This document shows, one piece after another, positions 6,879 to 16,005 of a stretch of DNA of 64,000 nt. Each line of letters begins with the position of its first letter. Positions within the stretch are counted from its first letter, which is position 1. Below the pieces are notes generated by a model. That model did no database searches and was not told the origin of the DNA. It saw only the letters and a list, made by a program, of their open reading frames with translations. The stretch is from Sphingomonas faeni (GTDB taxonomy: Bacteria > Pseudomonadota > Alphaproteobacteria > Sphingomonadales > Sphingomonadaceae): the NCBI RefSeq assembly GCF_024273235.1, contig NZ_JANBVH010000014.1:48783-112782 (forward strand), in the 5' to 3' direction. The translations under genes and the position numbers were made by a program.

Positions 6879-9212
6879 ATGTCGGTTTTCAAGCGATCAC
6901 GCCTTGCGGGCGCCTTGCTGGGTTTGTTTCTCTCCACCAGCGCCTATGGCCAAGACGCGGCCAGACCGAGCGATGCGATCGATCCGTTCATCGGGACGGG
7001 CGGCGAAGGGCACACGTTCCCTGGGGCGGTCGCGCCGTTCGGCATGGTCCAGTTGTCGCCGGATACCGATACGTCGTGCGTCATCCGCACCTGCTACGGC
7101 CACGCCGCCGGCTATCGCTACGACGACCCCACGATCGAGGGGTTCAGCCACACGCATTTCTCGGGCGCAGGGCACTCCGATCTGGGCGATATCCTCGTCA
7201 TGCCGGTGTCGGGCGACACGGTGCCGATGGACCCCGGCACGCCCGCTGCACCCGGCTATCGCTCGCGCTTTTCGCATGCCAGCGAGGTCGCCAAGCCGGG
7301 CTATTACGCCGTCACGCTGGACGGTCCCGGCGTGCGTGCGGAAATGACCGCGGGCACGCGGATCGGCGTGCATCGCTACAGCTTTCCCAAGGGCAAGGCC
7401 GCGCATCTCGTGGTCGATCTGCGATCGTCGCTCTATAATTACCCCGGCAAGATTCTGTGGTCGGGGCTGCACATGCGGGACGACGGCGTGCTTACCGGCT
7501 TCCGCGAGACGCGCGGCTGGGCGCCGGGGCGCAAGCTCTACTTCGCGATGCGGTTTTCCGCGCCGCTGGTCGGCCACGCGCTGGTCGATCGCGAGAAGGA
7601 CGTCGCGTACAAGGGATTCCAGGGTCCAGGCCGGGGCAGCGATGCGCTGGCAGAGAAACTGGGTCGGGCGCTGGAGGCGCGACTCGATTTCGGTCTGCTC
7701 GATGCCCCGCTCGAAGTGAAGGTCGGGATATCGGGGGTCGACGAGGCCGGAGCGCTCGCCAATCTGGACAGCGAGCCCGGCGGCTTCGACGCGGTCCGCA
7801 CCAGGACGCAGGGCGACTGGGATAACGCGCTGGGCGCGGTCAAGTTCGAGGCGGCCGCGCCGATGCGCCGGATTTTCGCGACCGCGCTGTATCACAGCCT
7901 GCTCGCGCCGAGCGTCTGGAGCGACAGCGACGGGCGGTATCGCGGGCCCGACGATCAGGTGCATCAGGCCGACGGCTTCACGGTCCGCTCAACCTTCTCG
8001 CTCTGGGATACGTTCCGCGCCGAACACCCGCTGCTGACGCTGATCCAGCCGGAGAAGACCAATTCCGACATTGTCCGCTCGCTGATCGCCAGCCAGCGCC
8101 ACAGTCCGGACGGAATCTTGCCGGTGTGGCAGTTTGCGGGGCGGGAGACGTGGACGATGATTGGTTATCATGCGGTCCCCGTTATCGCCGACGCGTATCT
8201 GAAGGGCATCGGCGGCTTCAGCGCGGACGCCGCGTTGCAGGCGATGGTCGCGAGCGCCGATCGCGCCGCATACGGCGGGCTCGGCGAGTATATCCAGCGC
8301 GGCTACGTCCCGATCGACAAGGAGCCGGAGGCCGCATCGAAGACGGTCGAATATGCCTATGACGACTGGACGATCGCGCGAATGGCGCGCCGCATGGGCA
8401 AGACCGCCATCGCCGAACGGTTCGAGAAGCGCGCGGGCAATTGGCGCAACAGCTTCGACGCGAAATCCGGCTGGCTGCGCGCAAGACTTGCTAACGGCAA
8501 TTTCCGCACACCGTTCGATCCGACCGCGATCAACTATGGCTCGGATTATACCGAGGGCAATGCGTGGCAATATAGCTGGTTCGTACCGCAGGATCAGGCG
8601 GGCCTGTTCCGGCTGCTTGGCGGCGATGCGAAGACCGTCAAGAAGCTCGATGCGATGTTCGAGTTCGACAATTCGAAGGTCGATTACAGCCATGCGGAGG
8701 ATATCGCCGGGCTGATCGGCCAATATATCCACGGCAACGAGCCGAGCCACCACGTCGCGTATCTCTACAATTACGCCGGCGCACCGTGGCGGACGCAGGA
8801 ACGGCTCGGGCAGATCGTCGCGAGCCAATATGGCGCCAAGCCCGAGGGGCTGAGCGGCAACGACGATCTCGGCCAGATGTCCGCATGGCTGGTGTTCACC
8901 GCACTCGGCTTTTATCCGGTCGCGCCGGGATCGAACGAATATGTGATCGGCCGCCCGTTCCTGTCGCAGGCGACGCTGGCGCTGCCCGGTGGCAAGCAGT
9001 TCGCGATCCGGACGGATAATCTGTCGGATGCGAACCCGTATATCCGGTCGGTCACGCTGAACGGCACGCCCCTCACCCGCAGCTATCTGCGCGACGACGA
9101 GATCCGGCAGGGTGGCGAATTGCGGTTCGTGATGGGCGCGCAGCCGAACAAAGCCTGGGGCAAGGGTGCGAAGGCCCGGCCGTTCTCGTCGTCGACTGCT
9201 CCCGTTAGGTAA
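6879..9212 (+). CDS. GH92 alpha-mannosidase, exported
   Basis: Calcium-dependent exo-alpha-mannosidase-family protein of 777 aa. A signal peptide (MSVFKRSRLAGALLGLFLST) ends around AYGQ. The N-terminal segment DPFIGTGGEGHTFPGA is the usual GH92 opening. The central domain holds GNEPSHHVAYLYNYAG and SGNDDLGQMSAWLVFTALGF, two strong GH92 signatures. Length is normal for the family, and both the N-terminal beta-sandwich and the (alpha/alpha)6 part are present. It follows the LacI gene on the same strand and converges on the MFS gene, leaving 18 bp between them. It probably trims alpha-1,2-mannose or related linkages from N-glycan or mannan fragments in the periplasm. Confidence 0.95.
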   Translation: MSVFKRSRLAGALLGLFLSTSAYGQDAARPSDAIDPFIGTGGEGHTFPGAVAPFGMVQLSPDTDTSCVIRTCYGHAAGYRYDDPTIEGFSHTHFSGAGHSDLGDILVMPVSGDTVPMDPGTPAAPGYRSRFSHASEVAKPGYYAVTLDGPGVRAEMTAGTRIGVHRYSFPKGKAAHLVVDLRSSLYNYPGKILWSGLHMRDDGVLTGFRETRGWAPGRKLYFAMRFSAPLVGHALVDREKDVAYKGFQGPGRGSDALAEKLGRALEARLDFGLLDAPLEVKVGISGVDEAGALANLDSEPGGFDAVRTRTQGDWDNALGAVKFEAAAPMRRIFATALYHSLLAPSVWSDSDGRYRGPDDQVHQADGFTVRSTFSLWDTFRAEHPLLTLIQPEKTNSDIVRSLIASQRHSPDGILPVWQFAGRETWTMIGYHAVPVIADAYLKGIGGFSADAALQAMVASADRAAYGGLGEYIQRGYVPIDKEPEAASKTVEYAYDDWTIARMARRMGKTAIAERFEKRAGNWRNSFDAKSGWLRARLANGNFRTPFDPTAINYGSDYTEGNAWQYSWFVPQDQAGLFRLLGGDAKTVKKLDAMFEFDNSKVDYSHAEDIAGLIGQYIHGNEPSHHVAYLYNYAGAPWRTQERLGQIVASQYGAKPEGLSGNDDLGQMSAWLVFTALGFYPVAPGSNEYVIGRPFLSQATLALPGGKQFAIRTDNLSDANPYIRSVTLNGTPLTRSYLRDDEIRQGGELRFVMGAQPNKAWGKGAKARPFSSSTAPVR

Positions 9213-9230
9213 GTCCGGCAGCCTGGTCCG

Positions 9231-10730
9231 TCAGGCGTGCTCGTCGATGACTTCGGGAACACGCAGCATCGCCAGCGCCGCAAGCGCCATGACGACCGCA
9301 GCGAAGGCCATCGTCCAGATCGGCTCGGTCGGGAAGAACGCCTTCAACACCGAGCCCATCAGCGTCGCGACCAGCAGCTGCGGCAGGACGATGAAGATGT
9401 TGAACAGGCCCATGTAGATGCCGAGCTTGGCCTGCGGCAGGCTGGAGGCGAGGATCGCGTAGGGCATGGCGAGGATCGACGCCCAGGCGATGCCGATACC
9501 GATTTCGCTGACGATCAGCAGGGTCGGATCGCGCACCACGAGGAAGCTCGCGAACCCGGCGGCGCCGCACAGCAGGCACGCGATGTGCGTCTTCACGCGG
9601 CCGATCCGCTTCGCCAGCCGGGGCAGGATCAGCAGCGCGACCAGCGCGGCGACCGCGTTGTAGACCGCGAACAGCACGCCGACCCAGTCGCTGCCGGCAT
9701 TATACGCGGCACTCGTCGCGTCGCTCGATCCGTACATGTATTGCGCCACGACGGGGGTGCTGAAGATCCACATGATGAACAGCGCGGACCAGCTGAAGAA
9801 CTGGACGAGCGCGAGGCGTTTCATCACGTCGGGCATGTCGCCGAAATCGCCGACGATCTGGCTCAGCGCGTTGTCGGTGTTGCCGCCGCGCGCGAGGGCG
9901 ATGGCGACGAGGCTGGCGACGCCGAACGCGACGAGCAGCCCGCCGAGCAGGTACACTTCCTTCTGCAACGCGAGTTGGGGGACCGCTACGATCACCGCCA
10001 TGCCGGCGACGATCCAGGCAAAGCTGGTCGCGAAGCCGCGACTGGCAAGCGCGCGGACCGGTGCGGGCAGTGCCTCGTCCGTGTCACGCTCGGCGAACGA
10101 CGCCATCTGGTCGGGGCTGTATTCGCGCGTGTTGCCGACCGTCCAGAGCACCGCCAGCAGCAACGCGGCACCGCCGAACCAGAAGCTGTAGCGCACCGTA
10201 TCGGGCACCCCTGCGAGCGCATCGCCCGACACACCGAGATGCGCGAGCACGAACGGGAAGATCGAGCCGACCACCGCGCCGGCGCCGATGAACGCGGTCT
10301 GGAGCGCATAGCCGGCGGTGTGCTGGTCCTTGCGCAGCATGTCGCCGACGAACGCGCGGAACGGCTCCATCGAGACGTTGACCGAGGCGTCGAGCACCCA
10401 CAATGTCAGCGCGGCAAGCCACAGCATCCTGGCCTCGGGCATCACGAACAGCGCGAGCGCGGCGAGTAGGGCGCCGGCGAAGAAATAGGGGCGGCGGCGG
10501 CCGAAGCGGGTCCAGGTGCGATCGCTGTAATGGCCGATGATCGGCTGGACGAGCAGCCCGGTCAGCGGTGCTGCGACCCATAGATAGGATAGGTCGTCGA
10601 GCGATCCGCCGAGCGTCTGGAAGATCCGGCTCATATTGGCGTTCTGCAGCGCGAAGCCGATCTGAATGCCGAAAAAGCCGAAGCTGATATTCCAAAGGCC
10701 GGCAAAGCCCTGGACTGGTTTCTCGTTCAA
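9231..10730 (-). CDS. SLC45/MalY-like MFS disaccharide transporter
   Basis: Transporter of 499 aa. The TTG at 10730 is chosen as start because GGGAGAG (10738-10744 on the minus strand) lies 7 bp upstream and the first membrane helix (FAGLWNISFGFFGIQIGFAL) follows at once. Reading-frame continuation to 11636 is an Arg-rich shadow over the DUF6445 gene. Family marks are QNANMSRIFQTLGGSLDDL, LVQPIIGHYSDRTWTRFGRR and VSMEPFRAFVGDMLR, typical of the sucrose/maltose:H+ symporter (SLC45, MalY) group. It lies back to back with the alpha-glucan locus and would import maltose or other glucosides released in the periplasm. Confidence 0.9.
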   Translation of the reverse strand: MNEKPVQGFAGLWNISFGFFGIQIGFALQNANMSRIFQTLGGSLDDLSYLWVAAPLTGLLVQPIIGHYSDRTWTRFGRRRPYFFAGALLAALALFVMPEARMLWLAALTLWVLDASVNVSMEPFRAFVGDMLRKDQHTAGYALQTAFIGAGAVVGSIFPFVLAHLGVSGDALAGVPDTVRYSFWFGGAALLLAVLWTVGNTREYSPDQMASFAERDTDEALPAPVRALASRGFATSFAWIVAGMAVIVAVPQLALQKEVYLLGGLLVAFGVASLVAIALARGGNTDNALSQIVGDFGDMPDVMKRLALVQFFSWSALFIMWIFSTPVVAQYMYGSSDATSAAYNAGSDWVGVLFAVYNAVAALVALLILPRLAKRIGRVKTHIACLLCGAAGFASFLVVRDPTLLIVSEIGIGIAWASILAMPYAILASSLPQAKLGIYMGLFNIFIVLPQLLVATLMGSVLKAFFPTEPIWTMAFAAVVMALAALAMLRVPEVIDEHA

Positions 10731-10814
10731 AACGCGGCTCTCCCTTGGCCGTCGCTTGTCTGCACGACGATCCTGCCGGTCCGGCTTGACGCCAAGCGGC
10801 GGTCGAAACAACCA

Positions 10815-10828
10815 TGCATACGAATACC
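10815..10828. promoter_or_regulatory. candidate operator shared with the TonB-receptor promoter
   Basis: The sequence TGCATACGAATACC matches the complement of the site at 12815-12828 in 10 of 14 positions, including a CGTATGC block. It lies in the divergent gap between the MFS transporter (start 10730) and the DUF6445 gene (start 10854). The local LacI regulator at 11699-12721 is the obvious candidate binder. This is a hand alignment of only two sites. Confidence 0.35.
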
Positions 10829-10853
10829 TTGCCTCGTCGCGCACCCGCGCGGC

Positions 10854-11546
10854 ATGAAGACCGCAATGACCGACATGCCGAAAACCAAGCTGCATCTCCG
10901 GGGCCGGGAGCAGCGTCCGCTGATCGCGATCGACGATTTCTGGCCCGATCCGGACGCGCTGCGCGAGGATGCGGCGAGCCTGCGGATGACCGCGATCGGC
11001 CCGCATTATCCCGGTGTCCGCGCCGAGGTCCCGCCTCGCCTTGCGGAGACGATGCGCCGCCGGATCGCGCCGTTGCTGGCGGAGCATTTCGGTCTCGATC
11101 CGGCGCCGGCGGTGTCGGAAGCCTATTATTCGCTGGTCACCACGGCGCCCGCCGATCTGGCGCCGATCCAGCGGCTGCCGCATTTCGATGGCGTGGAGCC
11201 GCGGCGGATCGCGGTGCTGCTGTTCCTGGGGCATGGCGAGCAAGGCGGCACCGCCTTTTACCGGCAGCGGTCGACGGGGTTCGAGAGCGTCGATGCGGTG
11301 CGGCTCGATCGGTTCAAGGCTGAGTTGGAGGCGGGCGTTCAGGCGTTTGGGATGCCGGAAGCGTCCTACATTGCCGGCGACACGGCGCTGTACGAGTGTG
11401 TCGGGGTCCAGCCGGCGCGCTTCAACCGGGCGCTCGTCTATGCGGGGAATACGCTGCACTGCGCGTATCTGCCGCCGGAGGTGGTGCTGAGTTCGGACCC
11501 GCTGGCCGGGCGGCTGACGCTGAATCTCTTCCTGTTCGACGATTGA
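10854..11546 (+). CDS. DUF6445 family protein, 2OG-Fe(II) oxygenase-like
   Basis: Soluble protein of 230 aa (218 or 226 aa from the alternative ATGs at 10890 and 10866) without a signal peptide. I recognise it as DUF6445, a family often found beside tryptophan-halogenase-like genes in TonB-receptor loci. The pattern H110-x-D112 (RLPHFDGVE), GGTAFYR near 131, then H202 (NTLHCAYL) and R220 (AGRLTLNLFLF) is what a 2-oxoglutarate/Fe(II) oxygenase jelly roll would show, but this catalytic reading is my inference. It is divergent from the MFS transporter and convergent with the LacI gene, separated from the latter by a hairpin repeat. The ribosome site is weak, so the start is uncertain. Confidence 0.75.
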   Translation: MKTAMTDMPKTKLHLRGREQRPLIAIDDFWPDPDALREDAASLRMTAIGPHYPGVRAEVPPRLAETMRRRIAPLLAEHFGLDPAPAVSEAYYSLVTTAPADLAPIQRLPHFDGVEPRRIAVLLFLGHGEQGGTAFYRQRSTGFESVDAVRLDRFKAELEAGVQAFGMPEASYIAGDTALYECVGVQPARFNRALVYAGNTLHCAYLPPEVVLSSDPLAGRLTLNLFLFDD

Positions 11547-11563
11547 GCGGCCACCCGTACACG

Positions 11564-11691
11564 TGATCCTCCCCCGCCAGGGGGGGGTGGCGCCGAAGGT
11601 GACGGAGGGGGAGGTTACGCAACAGCGGTTGCTCATGCCGCCCCCTCCGTCAGGCTGACGCCTGCCACCTCCCCCTGGCGGGGGAGGATCA
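11564..11691. repeat. intergenic long inverted repeat (element A)
   Basis: A roughly 128-bp GC-rich palindromic element. The left end begins TGATCCTCCCCCGCCAGGGG and the right end finishes CCCCTGGCGGGGGAGGATCA, so the outer arms pair almost perfectly. It fills the gap between the convergent DUF6445 and LacI genes and could also act as a bidirectional terminator. Its ends match those of the element at 33484-33609. Confidence 0.85.
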
Positions 11692-11698
11692 TGTCGGG

Positions 11699-12721
11699 CT
11701 ACGCCCCGCTGCTTGCGCGGATCACCAGTCGGGTTGGCAGGGGGGCGTCTTCGGACACTTCGCCGCGCAGTCTCGCCAGCAGCGTGCGCACCAGCGCCTC
11801 CCCCGCCCGGCGCGCGTCCTGCGTGACGGTCGTCAGCGGCGGGTTGGTCAGTTGCGCGGAGGCGATGTCGTCGAAGCCGACGATCGCGACGTCGTCGGGG
11901 ATCGATCGCCCCGCCGCCGCCAGCGCGCGCATCGCACCGATCGCGATGCTGTCGCTCGCCGCGAAGATCGCATCATACTCGGCACCGCGCCGTGCGAGTT
12001 CGGCGACCGCGTCCTGCCCGGCGTCCTCGGTGGTGATCGCATCGACTTGCAACGCGTCGTCCACCGTCAGACCAGCCGCCTCCAGCGCATCGTGATATCC
12101 GCGGTAGCGATCCTCGAGTTCGGGATACCGTCCGTCGGCCGTGCCCAGGAACGCAATCCGGCGCCGCCCTTGCGCGATCAGGTGCGCGGTCGCCGCCTCG
12201 CCGCCGCCGCGGTTGTCCGAGCCGACCGTGATCCCCGCCGGCCCGGTGCCGACCGCGCCCCAGCGCACCACCTTGGTCCCCTGTTCGGTGAGGTGATCGA
12301 GGCGCGCGCGATAGGCTTCATAGTCGCCATAGCCGAGCAGGATGATGCCGTCGGCCTTGCGACTGTCCTGGTAATCGACGTGCCAGTCGCCCGACAATTG
12401 CTGGAACGAGATCAGCAGATCGTACCCGGCGCGTGCGCAGGCATGCGTGATCGAGCCGAGCATCGACAGGAAGAACGGGTTGATGGTGGAATCGTCTTCG
12501 GCGGGTTCCTCGAAGAACAGCAGCGCCAGCGTGTTCGCCGACTGGCTCCGCAGCGACGACGCATGTTTGTCGACGGCATAATGCAGGCTTCGCGCGATCG
12601 CCTCGATCCGCTGACGGGTCTGCGGATTGACCGATTTGGATCCGCGCAGCGCGCGCGACACCGTCGGCTGCGACACGCCGGCCAGTTGCGCGATGTCGAA
12701 CGAGGTCGGGCGGCGCCCCAT
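11699..12721 (-). CDS. LacI-family transcriptional regulator of the alpha-glucan locus
   Basis: Repressor-type regulator of 340 aa. The helix-turn-helix is SFDIAQLAGVSQPTVSRALR, followed by the hinge ALHYAV-like segment SLHYAVDKHASSLRS and a periplasmic-binding-protein-like sensor ending IVGFDDIASAQLTNPPLTTV. The ATG at 12721 is preceded by AAAGG at good spacing; an upstream TTG at 12769 would add 16 Ala/Pro-rich residues. It is divergent from the TonB-receptor gene, so the 235-bp gap holds both promoters and the candidate operator at 12815. By position it is the MalR/SusR-like repressor of this locus. Confidence 0.93.
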   Translation of the reverse strand: MGRRPTSFDIAQLAGVSQPTVSRALRGSKSVNPQTRQRIEAIARSLHYAVDKHASSLRSQSANTLALLFFEEPAEDDSTINPFFLSMLGSITHACARAGYDLLISFQQLSGDWHVDYQDSRKADGIILLGYGDYEAYRARLDHLTEQGTKVVRWGAVGTGPAGITVGSDNRGGGEAATAHLIAQGRRRIAFLGTADGRYPELEDRYRGYHDALEAAGLTVDDALQVDAITTEDAGQDAVAELARRGAEYDAIFAASDSIAIGAMRALAAAGRSIPDDVAIVGFDDIASAQLTNPPLTTVTQDARRAGEALVRTLLARLRGEVSEDAPLPTRLVIRASSGA

Positions 12722-12814
12722 CACCAGCGCCTTTGTCGGGGCCAGCGCCGGGGCCGATTTCGGCGCCAACTTCGGGGGACGTGGTCCAGAAGAGACATGG
12801 TCTGCATGAAACAG

Positions 12815-12828
12815 TGAATACGTATGCC
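12815..12828. promoter_or_regulatory. candidate LacI operator upstream of the TonB-dependent receptor
   Basis: TGAATACGTATGCC contains the perfect 8-bp palindrome ATACGTAT at 12818-12825. It lies between the LacI gene and the receptor gene, 129 bp upstream of the receptor start. A related site is found at 10815-10828 before the DUF6445 and MFS genes. Confidence 0.45.
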
Positions 12829-12956
12829 CGTCCCTTTTGCAACGACCCCGGCCGAAATATAGCCGTCTTGCGACAATCGACGCGGAAGCACGACGTCGAG
12901 GCTATCGATACAAGTCATTGAGGATGCGCGGGATCATTCCCGCCAAAGGGGTATTC

Positions 12957-15926
12957 ATGAGCAATTTTGCACCGTGCCGCGCGCGCGCCACGACCGGCGT
13001 TTCCGCGCATAGCCGCCTCGCGCTCCGTGTCAGCGCCACCGCACTCGCCGCCGCGCTGATCCTGCCGGGCCACGCCGCGTTCGCACAGGTCGCCCCCGGC
13101 GTTCCCAACGCCAATTCGACCGCGCCCGCGCAGGTCGATGCCGTCACGACCGCCGCCGAACCCACGCCGCAGCCGGCCGACGCCGTGCCGGCCGCGCCGC
13201 AGGACGCCGCCGCAGTATCCGCTGAGAGCGACGGCGGTGCCGACATCGTCGTCACCGGCATTCGCGCCGGTCTCGAATCCTCCGCCAAGATCAAGCGCCA
13301 GTCGGTGCTGATCGTCGACTCGATTTCGGCCGAAGACGTCGGCAAGCTGCCCGACGTGTCGATCGCGGACTCGCTGGCGCGCCTGCCGGGCGTCACCGCA
13401 CAGCGCCTCGAAGGTCGCGACCAGCGCCTGTCGATCCGCGGCCTCGGCCCCGACTTCTCGACCACATTGCTCAACGGCCGCGAACAGGTGACGACCGGTG
13501 ACAATCGCGGCGTCGAGTTCGATCAATATCCGTCGGAATTCTTCAAGAACGTCAACGTCTACAAGTCCGCCGACGCCTCGCTGATCGCCGCGGGAATCGC
13601 CGGCACGGTCGACCTGCGGATGCTGCGTCCGCTCGACCAGCCCAACCGGATCGTCGCGATCAGCGCGCGCGGCCAGATGAACGGCATCGACAAGCTCAAC
13701 CCGGACGGCACGCGCTACGGCTATCGCGCGTCGGCGACCTATGTCGACAAGTTCGCCGACGACACGCTCGGCATCGCGATCGGCGTATCCGCGACGCAGA
13801 CGCCGTCGCAGAACGAGCGCTACAACGCCTGGGGCTATAGCGGCACCGGCACCGCAGCCGATCCGTTCCTGGTCAACGGCGCCAAGCCCTATGTCCAGTC
13901 GAACGAGCTGAAGCGCTACGGCGGCGTCGCGACGATCGAGTGGCAGCCGTCCGACAGCTTCCATTCGACCTTCGACGCGCTGTATTCGCATTTCCAGGAA
14001 ACGCAGATCCTGCGCGGCATCGAATTCCCGCTCGCGGGGCAGCTGGCCAGCGCCGGTACGGTCGGCGGCACGACGGTTTCGGGCGTGACGAGCAGCGACG
14101 GTTTCGTCACCGACGCGACGTTCGGCAACGTCTTCGGCGTGCAGCGCAACGACTATAACCAGCGCAAGGCGGACAATTACTCGTTCGGCTGGAACAACGA
14201 TCTGAAGCTGACCGACACCATCCACCTGAACGTCGATGCGAGCTGGAGCCATGCGGACCGCACCGACTTCCTTCTGGAAACCAACACCGGCACCGGCTTC
14301 GCCAAGAGCGGCGCGGCCGACACCGTCACGGTCAAGCAGAACGGCAACGGCACCTACACCTTCTCGCCGACGCTGGATTACACCGACACCAGCGTCTTCA
14401 AGCTGACCGACCCGCAAGGCTGGGGCAACAACGGCACGCAGCAGGTCGTCCAGACCGGCTTCCTCAACCGGCCGAGCTTCAAGGACGATCTGAAGTCGCT
14501 GCGCGCGAGCCTCAACGGCGAGTTCTCGAACAGCGTCGTCAAGGGCTGGGAAGCCGGCGGCAACTATAGCCAGCGCAAGAAGACCAGCGCCTACACGTCC
14601 TACTTCCTGTGCCCGCCGGGCGGCGGCGTGGGCTGCACCGTGGCGAGCGGTTCGCCGCTCAGCAGCGACGTGCCCAGCGAAGCGCTGCTCGGGACCAACG
14701 TCGCGCTCGATTATCTCGGCATCCCGCAGATGCTGACGCTCGATCCGCTGTATCTCTACAACAACACGCTGCAGTCCGCGTTCGATGGCCGGCCGTCCGC
14801 GCTGGTGCGCGACAATGTCGTGCTCGAAAAGGTGTGGACCGGTTACGCCAAGGTCACGATCGACGGGCTGGTCGGCGACAAGCCGCTCAAGGGCTCGATC
14901 GGCGCGCAGGTCGTGCATTCGGACCAGAGCTCGACCGGACAGATCGCCAGCGTCGTCGGCGGCGCGGTGACGATCGCGCCGGTGAAGGAGTCGGTGAAAT
15001 ACACCAACTTCCTGCCGTCGGCGACGATGTCGGTCGAACTGATCCCGCTGGGCTTCGTCAAGGTCGGCGCATCGCAGACGATGATCCGTCCGCGCCTCGA
15101 CCAGGAGCGCGTCACGCAGGACGTCGCGATCAACCTGACCAATATCGGCCAGACGCCCGCCGGCCTGTTCCCGGTGTTCACCTCGACCGGCGGCAACGTC
15201 AATCTGAAGCCGTACCAGTCGACCAACATCGACCTGTCGTTCGAGAAGTATTTCAGCGGTGGCGGCTATGTCGCGCTGTCGAGCTACTTCAAGCACCTGA
15301 CCGATTTCGTCGATCCCAACAATTCGCTGCCCTACGACTTCTCGGCGCTGCTTCCCTCCCTGACCGCGGCGCAGCAGGCGCAGGTGATCGCGGCCGGTCA
15401 GACGATCGGCAACGTCTCCTTGCCCGACAATACCGGTCGCGGCGAAGTGCTCGGCGTCGAGGCAACCCTGTCGCTGCCGTTCAAGGCGATCACGTCCGCG
15501 CTCGACGGGTTCGGCATGTTCGCGAGCGGCAACTACACGCAGTCGACGATCAAGTACGGCAGCAACCCGACCGAGGCGATCACCCTGCCCGGCCTGTCCA
15601 AATACACCGCCAGCGGCACGATCTACTTCGAGAAATGGGGCTTCCAGGCGCGCGCGAACTATCGCTATCGCTCCAGCTTCCTGGCCGAGGTGGCGGGTCT
15701 GTCGGCCAACCCGACCTATCGCACCGCCAAGGCCGAGGCGATCCTGGATGCGCAGATCGGCTATGAATTCCAGTCGGGGCCGCTTCGCAACTTCGCGATT
15801 TTGGCGCAGGCGAAAAACCTGACCGACCGGCCGTTCGTCACCTACCAGAACGACGACCCGCGCCAGGTGATCGACTATCAGCGCTATGGTCGCGACTATT
15901 ATGTGGGCATCACCTACAAGTTCTGA
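12957..15926 (+). CDS. TonB-dependent receptor (probable maltooligosaccharide importer)
   Basis: Outer-membrane receptor of 989 aa. The ATG at 12957 is preferred because AAAGGGG lies 6 bp upstream and a signal peptide follows (SALRVSATALAAALILPG-like hydrophobic core, cleaved near AFAQ). The plug begins at DIVVTGIRAGLES and includes GKLPDVSIADSLARLPGV and LSIRGLGPDFSTTLLNGRE. The beta-barrel ends YYVGITYKF with the C-terminal aromatic residue needed for insertion. A Cys-containing loop (FLCPPGGGVGCTV) lies in the barrel. It is followed by a strong hairpin, then halogenase-like protein 1 and three glycosidases, so its ligand is probably an alpha-glucan oligosaccharide. Confidence 0.96.
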   Translation: MSNFAPCRARATTGVSAHSRLALRVSATALAAALILPGHAAFAQVAPGVPNANSTAPAQVDAVTTAAEPTPQPADAVPAAPQDAAAVSAESDGGADIVVTGIRAGLESSAKIKRQSVLIVDSISAEDVGKLPDVSIADSLARLPGVTAQRLEGRDQRLSIRGLGPDFSTTLLNGREQVTTGDNRGVEFDQYPSEFFKNVNVYKSADASLIAAGIAGTVDLRMLRPLDQPNRIVAISARGQMNGIDKLNPDGTRYGYRASATYVDKFADDTLGIAIGVSATQTPSQNERYNAWGYSGTGTAADPFLVNGAKPYVQSNELKRYGGVATIEWQPSDSFHSTFDALYSHFQETQILRGIEFPLAGQLASAGTVGGTTVSGVTSSDGFVTDATFGNVFGVQRNDYNQRKADNYSFGWNNDLKLTDTIHLNVDASWSHADRTDFLLETNTGTGFAKSGAADTVTVKQNGNGTYTFSPTLDYTDTSVFKLTDPQGWGNNGTQQVVQTGFLNRPSFKDDLKSLRASLNGEFSNSVVKGWEAGGNYSQRKKTSAYTSYFLCPPGGGVGCTVASGSPLSSDVPSEALLGTNVALDYLGIPQMLTLDPLYLYNNTLQSAFDGRPSALVRDNVVLEKVWTGYAKVTIDGLVGDKPLKGSIGAQVVHSDQSSTGQIASVVGGAVTIAPVKESVKYTNFLPSATMSVELIPLGFVKVGASQTMIRPRLDQERVTQDVAINLTNIGQTPAGLFPVFTSTGGNVNLKPYQSTNIDLSFEKYFSGGGYVALSSYFKHLTDFVDPNNSLPYDFSALLPSLTAAQQAQVIAAGQTIGNVSLPDNTGRGEVLGVEATLSLPFKAITSALDGFGMFASGNYTQSTIKYGSNPTEAITLPGLSKYTASGTIYFEKWGFQARANYRYRSSFLAEVAGLSANPTYRTAKAEAILDAQIGYEFQSGPLRNFAILAQAKNLTDRPFVTYQNDDPRQVIDYQRYGRDYYVGITYKF

Positions 15927-15933
15927 CCGGGGG

Positions 15934-15957
15934 GCGGGGCGGTAGATGCCGCCCCGC
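15934..15957 (+). other. intercistronic hairpin after the receptor gene
   Basis: A perfect 9-bp stem, GCGGGGCGG with CCGCCCCGC, around the 6-nt loop TAGATG, starting 8 bp after the receptor stop. There is no T-run after it, so it is more likely an mRNA-stabilising or partial-termination hairpin that sets expression of the receptor above the downstream enzymes. Confidence 0.7.
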
Positions 15958-16005
15958 GAGGCCCTGCAGACGGGCACCTGACGGTTTGAAAACGGGACGC
16001 AGACT

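Noticed and set aside
10731..11636. In-frame extension of the MFS transporter to 801 aa
   Set aside because: It runs antisense through DUF6445 and into a repeat; a good ribosome site precedes the TTG at 10730 and the first membrane helix follows it.
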